Below, piece after piece: positions 35,703 through 44,601 of a DNA stretch of 64,000 bases (its first letter is position 1; every line of letters begins with the position of its first letter). Under the pieces are notes generated by a model, which worked only from the letters and a program-made list of their open reading frames with translations, was not told the origin of the DNA and made no database searches. Position numbers and translations under genes: made by a program. Origin of the DNA: Clostridia bacterium (GTDB lineage Bacteria > Bacillota > Clostridia > Oscillospirales > UBA644); NCBI GenBank assembly GCA_014872655.1, contig WHHJ01000002.1, positions 9,770-73,769 on the forward strand. Direction: 5' to 3'.

Positions 35703-37463
35703 ATGTTAAAGCTACTAAAAAATTTACGAAAACGGGAATGGCTGATGTTTGCCGCCAGTTGCGTTTTTATTTTTACGCAAGTCTGGTTAGAACTGAAGCT
35801 GCCCGATTATATGGCCGATATTACCACTCTTGTACAAACTTCCGGCAGTGAAATGGGAGAGGTATTATTGGCTGGCGGAAAAATGCTGTTATGCGCTTTT
35901 GGAAGCCTGATATCGGCCATTATTGTGGGATTTTTGGCCGCGCAGGTTTCTTCGGGACTTTCGATGCGGCTTCGGTCTGGACTGTTTGAAAAAGTACAGT
36001 CTTTTTCTATGCGGGAGATCAATAATTTTTCTACTGCCAGTTTGATTACTCGTTCTACCAACGATATTACGCAAATTCAAATGATTGTTGTGATGGGCAT
36101 GCAAGTGGTTCTAAAGGCTCCGGTCATGGCTGTTATGGCGATTTTAAAGATTATCGATAAAGGAAATATGCAGTGGTCTGCTTTAACGGGCGGAGCGGTT
36201 TTAGCGTTGCTTACGGTTGTTGCCATTGTGGTATCGTATGCATTGCCGAAATTTCGCCGGATGCAGACATTAACCGATAATCTAAACCGAGTAACGCGTG
36301 AAAATCTAACCGGATTAAAAGTCGTTCGGGCCTATAATGCAGAAGAATACGCACAAGGGAAGTTTGAAAAAGCGAATACCGATTTAACTACCAATGCATT
36401 AAAGGCTCAGCGCGCCATGGCGGTTTTGATGCCGACGATGACCGTAGTAATGAGCGGGATTTCTTTGGGAATTTATTGGATCGGGGCCTTTTTGATTGAT
36501 GCGGCCTCGATGCCGGAAAAGATGGAATTATTTTCCAACATGGTTGTGTTTTCGTCTTATGCAATGCAGGTTATTATGTCGTTTGTCATGATGACGATGA
36601 TCTTCATCATGCTTCCGCGTGCACAAGTATCTGCAAAGCGAATTCAGGAAGTTCTTCAGACCGAAACAACGGTTCGTGACGGGTCTCGGACAGATTCTCC
36701 TGCCGACTGTCAGGGAACAGTTGAATTTCGGCACGTAAATTTCCGTTATCCGGATGCCGAAAGCGATATTTTGCATGACATCAATTTTAAAGTAGAAAAA
36801 GGCCAGACCATCGCGTTTATCGGATCTACTGGAAGTGGAAAGAGTACCATTGTCAACCTGGCGGCTCGGTTTTATGACGCGACAGAAGGCGAAATTTTAG
36901 TAGATGGGGTTAATGTAAAAGACTATACATTACATGCTTTGCATAATAAATTCGGATATGTCCCGCAGCGTACGGTGTTGTTTAGCGGAACGATCCGGTC
37001 TAATGTTGCATATGGGGAGTCCGATCGTCCTGCAGCAACCGATGAAGAGGTTCAGGAAGCGGTTGAGATTGCTCAGGGTAAGGAGTTTGTTGAAGGGTTA
37101 GAAGATACGTATAACGGATTTGTTGCTCAAGGCGGAGCTAATTTCTCAGGCGGACAAAAACAACGTATCTCTATTGCTCGGGCAATCTGTCGTAAACCGG
37201 AAATCTATATTTTTGATGACTCTTTCTCGGCGTTGGATTACAAAACGGATAAACAACTTCGTGCTGCGCTGAAGAAGCGGACAGCGGGCGTCACCAGTAT
37301 GATTGTTGCCCAGCGGATCGGTACGATTCGAGATGCCGATATCATTGCCGTTGTAGATGAGGGACGGATTGTTGGTATGGGAACGCATCAAGAGTTGATG
37401 AAATCTTGTGAGGTTTATCAGCAAATTGCGTATTCTCAGTTGTCAAAGGAGGAGTTAGAATGA
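35703..37463 (+). CDS. Heterodimeric ABC exporter, degenerate-site subunit
   Basis: 586 residues: six-helix membrane domain (about 1-320) and nucleotide-binding domain. Walker A GSTGSGKS at 374-381, signature FSGGQ, Walker B ending IFDD. The residue after Walker B is D506 rather than Glu, and the switch (H-loop) position is Q537 in VAQRIGTI. These are the hallmarks of the non-catalytic half of LmrCD/BmrCD/TM287-288-type exporters. Partner is the next gene, which overlaps by ATGA. Probable multidrug or lipid export. Confidence 0.92.
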   Translation: MLKLLKNLRKREWLMFAASCVFIFTQVWLELKLPDYMADITTLVQTSGSEMGEVLLAGGKMLLCAFGSLISAIIVGFLAAQVSSGLSMRLRSGLFEKVQSFSMREINNFSTASLITRSTNDITQIQMIVVMGMQVVLKAPVMAVMAILKIIDKGNMQWSALTGGAVLALLTVVAIVVSYALPKFRRMQTLTDNLNRVTRENLTGLKVVRAYNAEEYAQGKFEKANTDLTTNALKAQRAMAVLMPTMTVVMSGISLGIYWIGAFLIDAASMPEKMELFSNMVVFSSYAMQVIMSFVMMTMIFIMLPRAQVSAKRIQEVLQTETTVRDGSRTDSPADCQGTVEFRHVNFRYPDAESDILHDINFKVEKGQTIAFIGSTGSGKSTIVNLAARFYDATEGEILVDGVNVKDYTLHALHNKFGYVPQRTVLFSGTIRSNVAYGESDRPAATDEEVQEAVEIAQGKEFVEGLEDTYNGFVAQGGANFSGGQKQRISIARAICRKPEIYIFDDSFSALDYKTDKQLRAALKKRTAGVTSMIVAQRIGTIRDADIIAVVDEGRIVGMGTHQELMKSCEVYQQIAYSQLSKEELE

Positions 37464-39280
37464 GTCAAAACAGGCAGATGCATCGTCCCGGTCGTGGCAT
37501 GGGTGGCGGAGGTATGCACGTGGCGGAAAAACCCAAAGATTTTAAACGGGCCATGCACCAGTTGATTCTTTTTTGTAAAAAGTTTGGATTTTGGCTTTTA
37601 GCCGCTTTTGTTTGTGCGGCAGTCAGCACTGTTTTTACGATTCTCGGACCGGATAAACTGCGCGATTTGACCAATGAGATCACAGCCGGGATTGTTTCCG
37701 GAATCAATACAGATGCGGTTTTAACGATTTGTTTTACATTGGTAATCTATTATTCGATCAGTTTGATTTTAGGCATTCTTCAAGGCGTTATTATGACGAA
37801 TGTCACGCAGGGGCTTTCCAAGGATTTACGGTCTGCAATCTCTGTAAAAATCAATAAGTTACCAATTTGGTATTACAATAAAACAACGTTTGGTGATGTG
37901 CTGTCTCGTGTGACAAACGATGTAGACACGATCGGAGATACCATGCACCGCAGTGTCATCCAGTTGGTCTCAGCCGTCTTTATGTTTTTCGGTTCCTTGA
38001 TTATGATGTTTCGTACCAATTGGATTATGGCATTGACCGCTATTATTTCGTCTTTAGTCGGCTTTGTCTTTATGAGTCTGATTATGGGCAAGTCTCAGCA
38101 CTATTTTGCGGAAAGACAAAAGTGGCTGGGTCAGGTAAACGGGTGTGTCGAAGAAGTTTACTCCGGACATAACATTGTAAAAGTCTTTAATGCAGAGAGA
38201 CAGACAAAGCAAGAGTTTGATGAGTTGAACGGGAAATTATACAACAGCGATTGGAAGTCTCAATTTTTGTCCGGATTGATGATGCCGATCATGAATTTTA
38301 TCGGCAATTTCGGATATGTTTGTGTTTGTGTTGTCGGAGCCGTTTTAACGATGAATGATATGATTGATTTTGGCGTTATCGTGGCGTTTATGGTTTATGT
38401 ACGGCTGTTTACAAACCCGCTTTCGCAGATGGCGCAGGCCTTTACAAGCTTGCAGACCACAGCGGCTGCCAGTGAGCGAGTTTTTGAGTTTCTTGGCGCC
38501 GAAGAAATGTCGGATGAAAGCGAAAAGACGGCAAAGATTGATAATGTAAAAGGCGAAGTCGTTTTTGATCATGTCCGTTTTGGGTATGAAGACAGTGATA
38601 AAATTGTCATTCATGATTTTTCGGAACATGTTTTACCTGGACAGAAAATTGCCATTGTAGGACCGACAGGTGCCGGAAAAACGACGATGGTTAATTTGTT
38701 GATGCGGTTCCATGAGTTGAAAGGTGGAAAAATTTTTATTGACGGTGTGAATACTGCGGATATGAAGCGCTCTGACGTGCACAATTTATTTGGCATGGTT
38801 CTGCAGGATACGTGGCTTTTTGAGGGAACGCTATTTGAGAATATCGCTTACTGCCGTCAGGACGTGACACTGGAAGATGTTCGTCGGGCATGCGTTGCGG
38901 TGGGACTGGACCACTTTATTTCTACTTTGCCGCACGGATATCAGACAGTACTGGATGATAAGATGAATTTATCTGCCGGTCAGAAACAGCTTTTGACCAT
39001 TGCCCGGGCGATGGTACAAAATGCACCGATGTTGATTTTAGATGAAGCAACCAGTTCGGTAGATACCAGAACGGAAGAATTGATTCAGATTGCCATGGAT
39101 AAGTTGACGCAGGGCAGAACTTCGTTTGTCATTGCTCATCGGCTGTCGACGATTAAAAATGCCGATAAGATTTTAGTGATTAAAGACGGAGACATTATTG
39201 AATCCGGAACGCATGATCAGCTTTTGGAAAAAGGCGGATTTTATGCAGAATTGTACAACTCTCAATTTGAGTCGGCATAA
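37460..39280 (+). CDS. Heterodimeric ABC exporter, catalytic subunit
   Basis: 606 residues with a Gly/Met/Arg-rich cytosolic N-terminus (RGMGGGGMHV), six membrane helices and a nucleotide-binding domain with Walker A GPTGAGKT at 401-408, signature LSAGQ (variant of LSGGQ), catalytic E529 after Walker B and H560 in IAHRLSTI. It supplies the Walker B Glu and switch His lacking in the partner. Translation is coupled to the preceding gene. A terminator follows. Confidence 0.93.
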   Translation: MSQNRQMHRPGRGMGGGGMHVAEKPKDFKRAMHQLILFCKKFGFWLLAAFVCAAVSTVFTILGPDKLRDLTNEITAGIVSGINTDAVLTICFTLVIYYSISLILGILQGVIMTNVTQGLSKDLRSAISVKINKLPIWYYNKTTFGDVLSRVTNDVDTIGDTMHRSVIQLVSAVFMFFGSLIMMFRTNWIMALTAIISSLVGFVFMSLIMGKSQHYFAERQKWLGQVNGCVEEVYSGHNIVKVFNAERQTKQEFDELNGKLYNSDWKSQFLSGLMMPIMNFIGNFGYVCVCVVGAVLTMNDMIDFGVIVAFMVYVRLFTNPLSQMAQAFTSLQTTAAASERVFEFLGAEEMSDESEKTAKIDNVKGEVVFDHVRFGYEDSDKIVIHDFSEHVLPGQKIAIVGPTGAGKTTMVNLLMRFHELKGGKIFIDGVNTADMKRSDVHNLFGMVLQDTWLFEGTLFENIAYCRQDVTLEDVRRACVAVGLDHFISTLPHGYQTVLDDKMNLSAGQKQLLTIARAMVQNAPMLILDEATSSVDTRTEELIQIAMDKLTQGRTSFVIAHRLSTIKNADKILVIKDGDIIESGTHDQLLEKGGFYAELYNSQFESA

Positions 39281-39312
39281 TAAAAGGTGCGGAGATTTCT
39301 CCGCACCTTTTA
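39281..39312. terminator. Bidirectional terminator between the ABC and CPBP genes
   Basis: Fourteen-bp stem with AAAAGGTGCGGAG/CTCCGCACCTTTT and a short loop, with A/T runs on both flanks for the two convergent genes. Confidence 0.9.
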
Positions 39313-39315
39313 CTT

Positions 39316-40350
39316 TTATTCGGATTGTGTTGTTTGTTGAGAGTTTTGTGTGTCGTAAGGGCTTTGGTATTCTTGTGTGGGTTTTGCGATGTATCCAAAA
39401 AACATTCGAAAAACAGAAATGCCGATAAATAACCATAATCCAAAAGATTTTAATAATGCTAAAACAATATCTTTGCGAGAAAGAGGCTTGTCTGTAGTCT
39501 CATGGGTCGTTTTAAATTTTTTTCGAATCATTAGAACGACCAAGAAAATAAGCCCAATCAATCCGGCTAACAGGCAAATTGTAGATTGGAGTTGTAAAAA
39601 CGGCCTGCCAATGGTACAAGTTAAAACCCATTTTGTAGCCAGTAATCCGTTTGTAACAGCGGAGCAAGCGTAGGTAAGAAATATATCTTTTGTTTTTAAG
39701 TATAACCATCCAAGAAGTAATCCTGTAATCAATAAATAGGGTGTTTGTTGAATCGAGGTGAACGTAAAGGAACCAAGAATGGCCGCTACAATTACGGCCG
39801 CTGCATGACTGTCCTTTTTTAAGTTGTTAATAACGATTCCTCGAAAGGACATTTCCCAGAAAAAAGCAGGAATCAGAGCGGTGCAGAGAATAAAGAAAAT
39901 AGAATCCGGCAAACTGTTTCCGATATCCGGCAGCGTTTCTCTTAAATGAAAGCCGGAATCTCGCAGACCTGCTGCTATTTGCGAGGATATATATTGTACA
40001 AAAAGTCCGATGCCGGCAACGGCCGGAATCGCCAATACATAATCGATCGGGCGCGAGGATGCGTTTTTTCGGGTAAAATATCTGCCTGAAGTTTTATTTA
40101 CAATAATTTGATAAATTAAAAAAGGCAAATAGACGCCAACGCCCGTATAAACGGATTGAAGAAAAATTTTAAGAAAAGATCCTATGGGCGACTGCGGGAA
40201 CTTGCCAAAGATCCAATCTGCCGGATAGCTGAAGAGAGCCTGTGTAATCCCCAAAAAAACGCCGACTACAAAAACGATCGTAAATACATTGTATAGGTAC
40301 TCTTGATGTCGTTGTTGAGCAAAGGTTACAATTTTTTTTTCTTTGGCCAT
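39316..40350 (-). CDS. CPBP-family intramembrane metalloprotease
   Basis: 344 residues, about eight membrane helices. The CAAX-protease/bacteriocin-processing motif appears as WEMSFRG (usual EExxxR), so the first Glu of the pair is Trp-flanked and diverged, with the core Glu and Arg kept. Family members process prenylated proteins or give bacteriocin self-immunity; the role here is unknown. AAGGAG before the ATG lies within the end of trmL, so it is cotranscribed with trmL. Acidic/Gln-rich C-terminal tail. Confidence 0.8.
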   Translation of the reverse strand: MAKEKKIVTFAQQRHQEYLYNVFTIVFVVGVFLGITQALFSYPADWIFGKFPQSPIGSFLKIFLQSVYTGVGVYLPFLIYQIIVNKTSGRYFTRKNASSRPIDYVLAIPAVAGIGLFVQYISSQIAAGLRDSGFHLRETLPDIGNSLPDSIFFILCTALIPAFFWEMSFRGIVINNLKKDSHAAAVIVAAILGSFTFTSIQQTPYLLITGLLLGWLYLKTKDIFLTYACSAVTNGLLATKWVLTCTIGRPFLQLQSTICLLAGLIGLIFLVVLMIRKKFKTTHETTDKPLSRKDIVLALLKSFGLWLFIGISVFRMFFGYIAKPTQEYQSPYDTQNSQQTTQSE

Positions 40351-40353
40351 GCG

Positions 40354-40863
40354 TTAACTCCTTTCTTTCGGAGAAAGTGTTGTAAGATGTCCCTGCTGTT
40401 CCAGTCCCTCAAAATCATCTTGGCGAAGGGCTTCATATAAAACAACCGCAACCGCATTAGAAAGATTTAAACTTCTCAGTTCTTGTTTCATGGGAATGCG
40501 TATACAATCATCATAGTGCTGTGCCAGTAATGTTTCTGGCAGCCCTGCAGTTTCTTTTCCGAATAAAATAAAACAACCATCCGGATAATCGGCTTGCGTA
40601 TGATTGCAAGGCCCTTTCGTGCTGGCCAGCCTGATTGGCTTGCCGGATGCGTACTGCAGAAAATCCGCTAAACTTTCATGGATGTGAAGATCCAACTTGG
40701 CCCAATAATCTAAACCGGCTCTGCGAACTTGTTTTTCGTCTAAAGAAAACATGATAGGTTTTACAATATGTAAAGAAGCTCCGGTGCAAGCGCAGGTTCT
40801 GGATATATTGCCGGTATTTTGAGGAATTTCAGGTTCTACAAGCACAATGTTGAAATGTTTCAT
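40354..40863 (-). CDS. trmL: tRNA (cytidine/uridine-34-2'-O)-methyltransferase TrmL
   Basis: SPOUT methylase of the wobble position of tRNA-Leu. 169 residues. VEPEIPQNTGNISRTCA at the N-terminus, LFGKETAGLPE and the knot segment IRIPMKQELRSLNLSNAVAV are all family signatures. AAGGAG lies about 15 nt before the ATG, an unusually long spacing. Confidence 0.94.
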   Translation of the reverse strand: MKHFNIVLVEPEIPQNTGNISRTCACTGASLHIVKPIMFSLDEKQVRRAGLDYWAKLDLHIHESLADFLQYASGKPIRLASTKGPCNHTQADYPDGCFILFGKETAGLPETLLAQHYDDCIRIPMKQELRSLNLSNAVAVVLYEALRQDDFEGLEQQGHLTTLSPKERS

Positions 40864-40902
40864 GGCAGCTTGGTTTCTCCTTTTATGGAAACTGTTTTTT
40901 AC

Positions 40903-40931
40903 ATTTTAGCACAGGTAGAATAAGAATGCAA
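40903..40931 (-). promoter_or_regulatory. Promoter of trmL
   Basis: Minus strand: TTGCAT (40931-40926), 17-nt spacer, TAAAAT (40908-40903) with extended TGC. Confidence 0.8.
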
Positions 40932-41054
40932 GTGCTTTTCTGTTACAAAACCCGGAGAATGCGGTACAGTCTGGCATGCGCGTCTGAGAAGCCTTCGTCA
41001 TTTTTCAAGGTAATATTTGTCACAAAAAATTCTATTGTAATTTTACAAAAAGTA

Positions 41055-41083
41055 TTGCATTTAGAGAAAAAATATAGTATTAT
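41055..41083 (+). promoter_or_regulatory. Promoter of the small membrane protein gene
   Basis: TTGCAT (41055-41060), 17-nt spacer, TATTAT (41078-41083). No gene was seen in 40932-41054. Confidence 0.7.
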
Positions 41084-41145
41084 ATATTGTGTAATTATAT
41101 GTGAAACATACATGGATTATAAAGATTAGACGGGAGGCTTTTTTG

Positions 41146-41475
41146 ATGGCAGATGAAAATCAAGGCCCGGGTTTGTTTGATGTACCTGAGGATCCTTTAT
41201 ATATTCGTACGCCTCGTGTAAAATTGGTAGGAACAGCCATTGCATTTCTTTTTTTGATTATTGCGGTAGGCGCGGTTAGTTCTATTCCAATAGGCGGTAT
41301 GCCGCTGATGTTGATCTTTGTAGCTCCGATTTGGGCTATTATTATTTATTGTATCGTTTTGTTTTCTAAGGTTTGGGCAGCCTATAAATACTCCAGAATT
41401 CTTTTGTGGAGTGCCTGCATTATTTGTCTTGCGTTGACATATGTGTTGACGTTTACCGTGTTCTTTGTCGGATAA
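41146..41475 (+). CDS. Small integral membrane protein
   Basis: 109 residues, three hydrophobic segments (about 27-46, 51-75, 85-107) after a polar 25-residue start rich in Asp, Glu and Pro. Not recognised. GGGAGG at about 10 nt selects the ATG at 41146; a longer in-frame start at 41101 has no ribosome site. It probably shares a transcript with the MutS-like gene 68 nt downstream. Confidence 0.7.
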   Translation: MADENQGPGLFDVPEDPLYIRTPRVKLVGTAIAFLFLIIAVGAVSSIPIGGMPLMLIFVAPIWAIIIYCIVLFSKVWAAYKYSRILLWSACIICLALTYVLTFTVFFVG

Positions 41476-41543
41476 AATCCGGTTCGGTACACATCTGTTA
41501 TTGATAATTTATTGTTTTTTATAAAATGGAGGTATATAAAAAG

Positions 41544-43115
41544 ATGGACTTTGATTTGTTGTATCCGAATCAAGAGCAAAGAGCAAAAAAAATGACCAAC
41601 ACCGCCTTTTATGAGAGTTTGGGCTTTGATCAGGGATTGTTCTTTGGCGCAGCTCGGCTTTTTGGTAAGATTAATGATGAAAACCGCATTTTGGAATATG
41701 TTACATCTGACGTTGACACTATAAAATATCGTCAAGAAGTTTTTGATGATTTTGCAAATAGTAAAGAGTTGCGTAACGGCATTGACAAAGTCATGCCGAA
41801 GATGAATGAGTTTTTGACTGCTAAATACAAACGGATCGAAGATGGCGATATCACCAGCAGTCTTTATAGTGTTTCAGAAGTAGATTTGTACTTTGAATGC
41901 TTAACTTCTTTGCAGAAAGTTTTGGCATCCGTGTCCGGAGAGATTAAGTCTCGGGCGTTGACAGGATTTACGAAATATCTTACCGATTTGGTAACGGATG
42001 AAAAATTTGTTCAAACGAAAAAGAATATTGATGCCTCGATGGAAGATGTTCGTGGAATCAAGAGTATTACGATTGGTGTCAATTTGGATGCGCAACTTCG
42101 TCCATTGGAAGCCGGTGTTGTTTCTGTTAATAAAGAAATTTATAAGTCCGGTAATGTTGTAGACAAGATGATGCGTTTGGACTTCAAAGACGACGGATTT
42201 TTCTGTGGAACTCCGCTGCAAAGAAGCACCAAAAACATGTCTCCGGAAGAAGTGAATGCTTTTTATGATGCGTTGAATTCTTCTCTGGAAACCATGTATA
42301 AAAACGGCGTTAAAAAATGGGGTCCCATGGTTAAAGAGTATCTGGAGAAGGATACAAAATTTGTGGATGAAATTTTTGAGCAGATGACCTTCTATGTTGC
42401 AGGAACTGCCATGTATGAAAAACTCAGAACGATGAAATTGCCTTTGTGCAAGCCGGAAATTCGTTCTAAAGAAGAAAATGCTTGTCATATCACAGGTGCA
42501 TATAATCCTTTATTGGCTATTCGTGAGAATATGCACGGCGTGGTACGGAACAGTTTGGTATGTGATAAGTTCGGAAAGATTTATATTTTGACCGGCGCTA
42601 CTAAGAGCGGAAAAACGTTCTTCACGGATTCTATCGGTATTTGTCAAGTTTTGTTGCAGTTGGGTATGTATTTACCGTGTGAATCTGCAACCATCAGTCC
42701 GGGAGATAATATTTTGGCACATTGTCCGCGTGATAAAGGGTTGGATAAGAGTTCTGCCAGAGTGGAAGAAGAGTGTCAGAAGATTGGGGACTTGGTAAAA
42801 GATCTCACTGCTTCCAGTTTGGTTATTATGGATGAACCGTTGGATTGCGCATCGAACGTTGAGGCTTCTTATATTGTTGGTCAGGTTGTTTTGAAAGCTG
42901 CAAAAGTGGGTGCAAGAGGCTTGTTCTCTACTTCATTGGTAGATATTGCAGAAGAAGCAGATGAAATTAACAATAAGGCAAACTCTGATACCAAAGTGGA
43001 TACGTTGGTAACCAAGACGATTGAAGATAAACCGTCTTATCAGGTTGAGAGAGTAAAGCCGGAAGGTTCCAATGTTGCAAAGAGTTTGGCAAAGAGATAC
43101 GGAATCGAAGCATAA
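41544..43115 (+). CDS. MutS-related ATPase
   Basis: 523 residues. The C-terminal ATPase domain resembles MutS: a P-loop GATKSGKT at 351-358 (MutS has GPNMGGKS), a region VEEECQKIGDLV that corresponds to the MutS ST..E segment, and Walker B LVIMDEPLD. The N-terminal 320 residues are helical like MutS core/lever domains, without the mismatch-binding domain or Smr domain. The P-loop sequence is clearly atypical. GGAGG selects the ATG at 41544. DNA role unknown. Confidence 0.78.
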   Translation: MDFDLLYPNQEQRAKKMTNTAFYESLGFDQGLFFGAARLFGKINDENRILEYVTSDVDTIKYRQEVFDDFANSKELRNGIDKVMPKMNEFLTAKYKRIEDGDITSSLYSVSEVDLYFECLTSLQKVLASVSGEIKSRALTGFTKYLTDLVTDEKFVQTKKNIDASMEDVRGIKSITIGVNLDAQLRPLEAGVVSVNKEIYKSGNVVDKMMRLDFKDDGFFCGTPLQRSTKNMSPEEVNAFYDALNSSLETMYKNGVKKWGPMVKEYLEKDTKFVDEIFEQMTFYVAGTAMYEKLRTMKLPLCKPEIRSKEENACHITGAYNPLLAIRENMHGVVRNSLVCDKFGKIYILTGATKSGKTFFTDSIGICQVLLQLGMYLPCESATISPGDNILAHCPRDKGLDKSSARVEEECQKIGDLVKDLTASSLVIMDEPLDCASNVEASYIVGQVVLKAAKVGARGLFSTSLVDIAEEADEINNKANSDTKVDTLVTKTIEDKPSYQVERVKPEGSNVAKSLAKRYGIEA

Positions 43116-43130
43116 TAGATAAATATAGTA

Positions 43131-43168
43131 AAAAGGGCTGCATAAAGATGCAGCCCTTTTGTATTTCA
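43131..43168. terminator. Bidirectional terminator between the MutS-like gene and spoVM
   Basis: Perfect 13-bp stem AAAAGGGCTGCAT/ATGCAGCCCTTTT with AAAG loop. It has T-rich sequence on both strands. Confidence 0.88.
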
Positions 43169-43186
43169 GAGTTTTTCAAACAGAAG

Positions 43187-43261
43187 TTACTGTTTGATTC
43201 TGAATATGCTCCTGAGCAGACTGCGCCACAAACCGTGCGCTTTCACTACCACAACTTTCAT
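43187..43261 (-). CDS. spoVM: SpoVM-like 24-residue sporulation peptide
   Basis: A 24-codon frame that begins MKVVVVK and ends IFRIKQ, with two central basic residues on an amphipathic helix (GLWRSLLRSIF). This matches the pattern of clostridial SpoVM, which coats the positively curved forespore membrane and recruits SpoIVA. AAAGGA lies 10 nt before the ATG, and a bidirectional terminator lies 26 nt after the stop. In Bacillus spoVM follows thiN; here it is at another place. It is too short to be found by ordinary gene calling. Identification by pattern, without database search. Confidence 0.62.
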   Translation of the reverse strand: MKVVVVKAHGLWRSLLRSIFRIKQ

Positions 43262-43317
43262 AGATTTCTCATCCTTTCAAAAGGCCTTTGCGCGCGTCTG
43301 CCTTACGGCTGACAGAC

Positions 43318-43325
43318 GTAGTATG
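43318..43325 (-). promoter_or_regulatory. Sigma-E-like -10 box for the spoVM gene
   Basis: CATACTAC on the minus strand resembles the sporulation sigma-E -10 consensus (CATACAxT), about 50 nt before the spoVM ATG; no good -35 was seen. A hairpin CGTCTG/CAGACG (43295-43318) lies in the predicted leader. Confidence 0.3.
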
Positions 43326-43486
43326 CTGATCGCTGATATTACATTCTTATAATATGCATTTCTGTAAAAGCTGACACAAATGGAGGATGAAAAGAGGTTG
43401 TGTTCTTGTGTTTTTGCATTTTTGTCCAGAGATAATAAGGAATTGTTACAAATATATAAAAAAGCAAAAAAAAATTAGATTAGCCC
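43326..43486. other. Intergenic stretch without visible gene
   Basis: A/T-rich region between the spoVM leader and the hrcA promoter. It holds no gene, repeat or hairpin that I can support; a 32-codon frame at 43380 lacks a ribosome site. Confidence 0.5.
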
Positions 43487-43515
43487 TTGACAATCCAGTA
43501 AAAAAGTGGTAGTAT
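43487..43515 (+). promoter_or_regulatory. Promoter of the hrcA operon
   Basis: TTGACA (43487-43492), 17-nt spacer, TAGTAT (43510-43515), followed at once by the CIRCE operator. Confidence 0.85.
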
Positions 43516-43526
43516 TCATATAGTGT

Positions 43527-43553
43527 TTAGCACTCGTATGCTTTGAGTGCTAA
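43527..43553 (+). promoter_or_regulatory. CIRCE operator (HrcA binding site)
   Basis: Perfect inverted repeat TTAGCACTC (43527-43535), 9-nt spacer, GAGTGCTAA (43545-43553), the classic CIRCE. It lies in the leader just before the AGGAGG site of hrcA, so HrcA represses this chaperone operon until heat shock removes it. Confidence 0.98.
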
Positions 43554-43569
43554 CAGGAGGCGAAATACA

Positions 43570-44589
43570 TTGGATCTTGATAACAGAAAGCGATTGATTT
43601 TACAGGCTGTTATTGATTCTTATATTCGAACAGGAGAGCCTGTTGGATCAAAATTTTTGAGTCATTTAGACTTCTTAAAAGTTTCATCTGCAACGATTCG
43701 AAATGAAATGTCCGAACTCGAGCGCATGGGATATTTGACAAAACCGCATACATCGGCAGGACGAATCCCGTCTAATGATGGATATCGGTATTATGTTCGG
43801 ACGTCTATGGATTCATATCGGTTGACGGATGAAGAGACCGAGCAGTTGATGCTGCCAAATGATTGTGCCGGATTGTACCAGACGGTTCATGCCGTGGCAT
43901 CTCGTCTTGCAGAATTTTTGGGATTTACGGTGTTTGCCGTATCTCCGAGTTGTTCCGGAGGAGTTTATACTTTTGAAGTTCTTCCTGCAGGGAAACATGT
44001 TTGTGCTGTTTTAGCGATTAGTTCCGGGGGCGGAGTGAAGACGGCATTTGCAAAAACAGAAAAAGAGATTTGCATGGAAGATGCCCGTAAATTTGCTTCG
44101 ATATTAAATGAGATTCTTTCAAAATTCCCGATTGAGCAGATAGGCAATGTGCGGATGATGTTGCTGTCTGGAGAGGTTGCAAGAGAGTGCCCTAATTGTG
44201 TTGGTTTGTTAGATGCTGTCAAACAGCTTGTTGAACAGCTGAAAAGTTATGAACTGATGGTATGCGGCAGTGAGAATTTATTCTCGTATCCGGAGTTTTC
44301 AGGAATTGAGGCGGCGAAATCCTATATTCATTTATTATCTGCACAAGAGCGTATTTTAGAGGCGCTTCTTTCCAGTGGCGGCAAGAGCGACAATCCGGAT
44401 ATCAAAATCGGGGATGAAAATCCTGTTTTTCGTAATCCGCATGCAAGTATGATTTCGATCGGAAGTGATTCTAAAATCCCGGTCGTTTTAGGGGTTATGG
44501 GACCGACTCGAATGAATTATGCAAGAACAGTTGCCGGATGTCGTTTTCTGATCAACACATTGAAAAATATTATAGATGAAGAATATTGA
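43570..44589 (+). CDS. hrcA: Heat-inducible transcription repressor HrcA
   Basis: 339 residues. N-terminal winged helix (LILQAVIDSYIRTGEPVGS, SSATIRNEMSELERMG, TKPHTSAGRIPS is a family hallmark) and a GAF-like dimerisation domain. The start is TTG at 43570, 9 nt after AGGAGG; an upstream in-frame TTG at 43543 lies inside the CIRCE and is rejected. First gene of hrcA-grpE-dnaK-dnaJ. Confidence 0.95.
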   Translation: MDLDNRKRLILQAVIDSYIRTGEPVGSKFLSHLDFLKVSSATIRNEMSELERMGYLTKPHTSAGRIPSNDGYRYYVRTSMDSYRLTDEETEQLMLPNDCAGLYQTVHAVASRLAEFLGFTVFAVSPSCSGGVYTFEVLPAGKHVCAVLAISSGGGVKTAFAKTEKEICMEDARKFASILNEILSKFPIEQIGNVRMMLLSGEVARECPNCVGLLDAVKQLVEQLKSYELMVCGSENLFSYPEFSGIEAAKSYIHLLSAQERILEALLSSGGKSDNPDIKIGDENPVFRNPHASMISIGSDSKIPVVLGVMGPTRMNYARTVAGCRFLINTLKNIIDEEY

Positions 44590-44601
44590 GAGGTAGCAAA
44601 T

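Noticed and set aside
41901..42488. 195-codon minus-strand frame opposite the MutS-like gene
   Set aside because: Shadow of the coding strand, no start signal, low-complexity Phe/His/Ile composition.
43380..43478. 32-codon frame in the hrcA upstream region
   Set aside because: No ribosome site and ends in a Lys/Asn run coded by an A-rich stretch.
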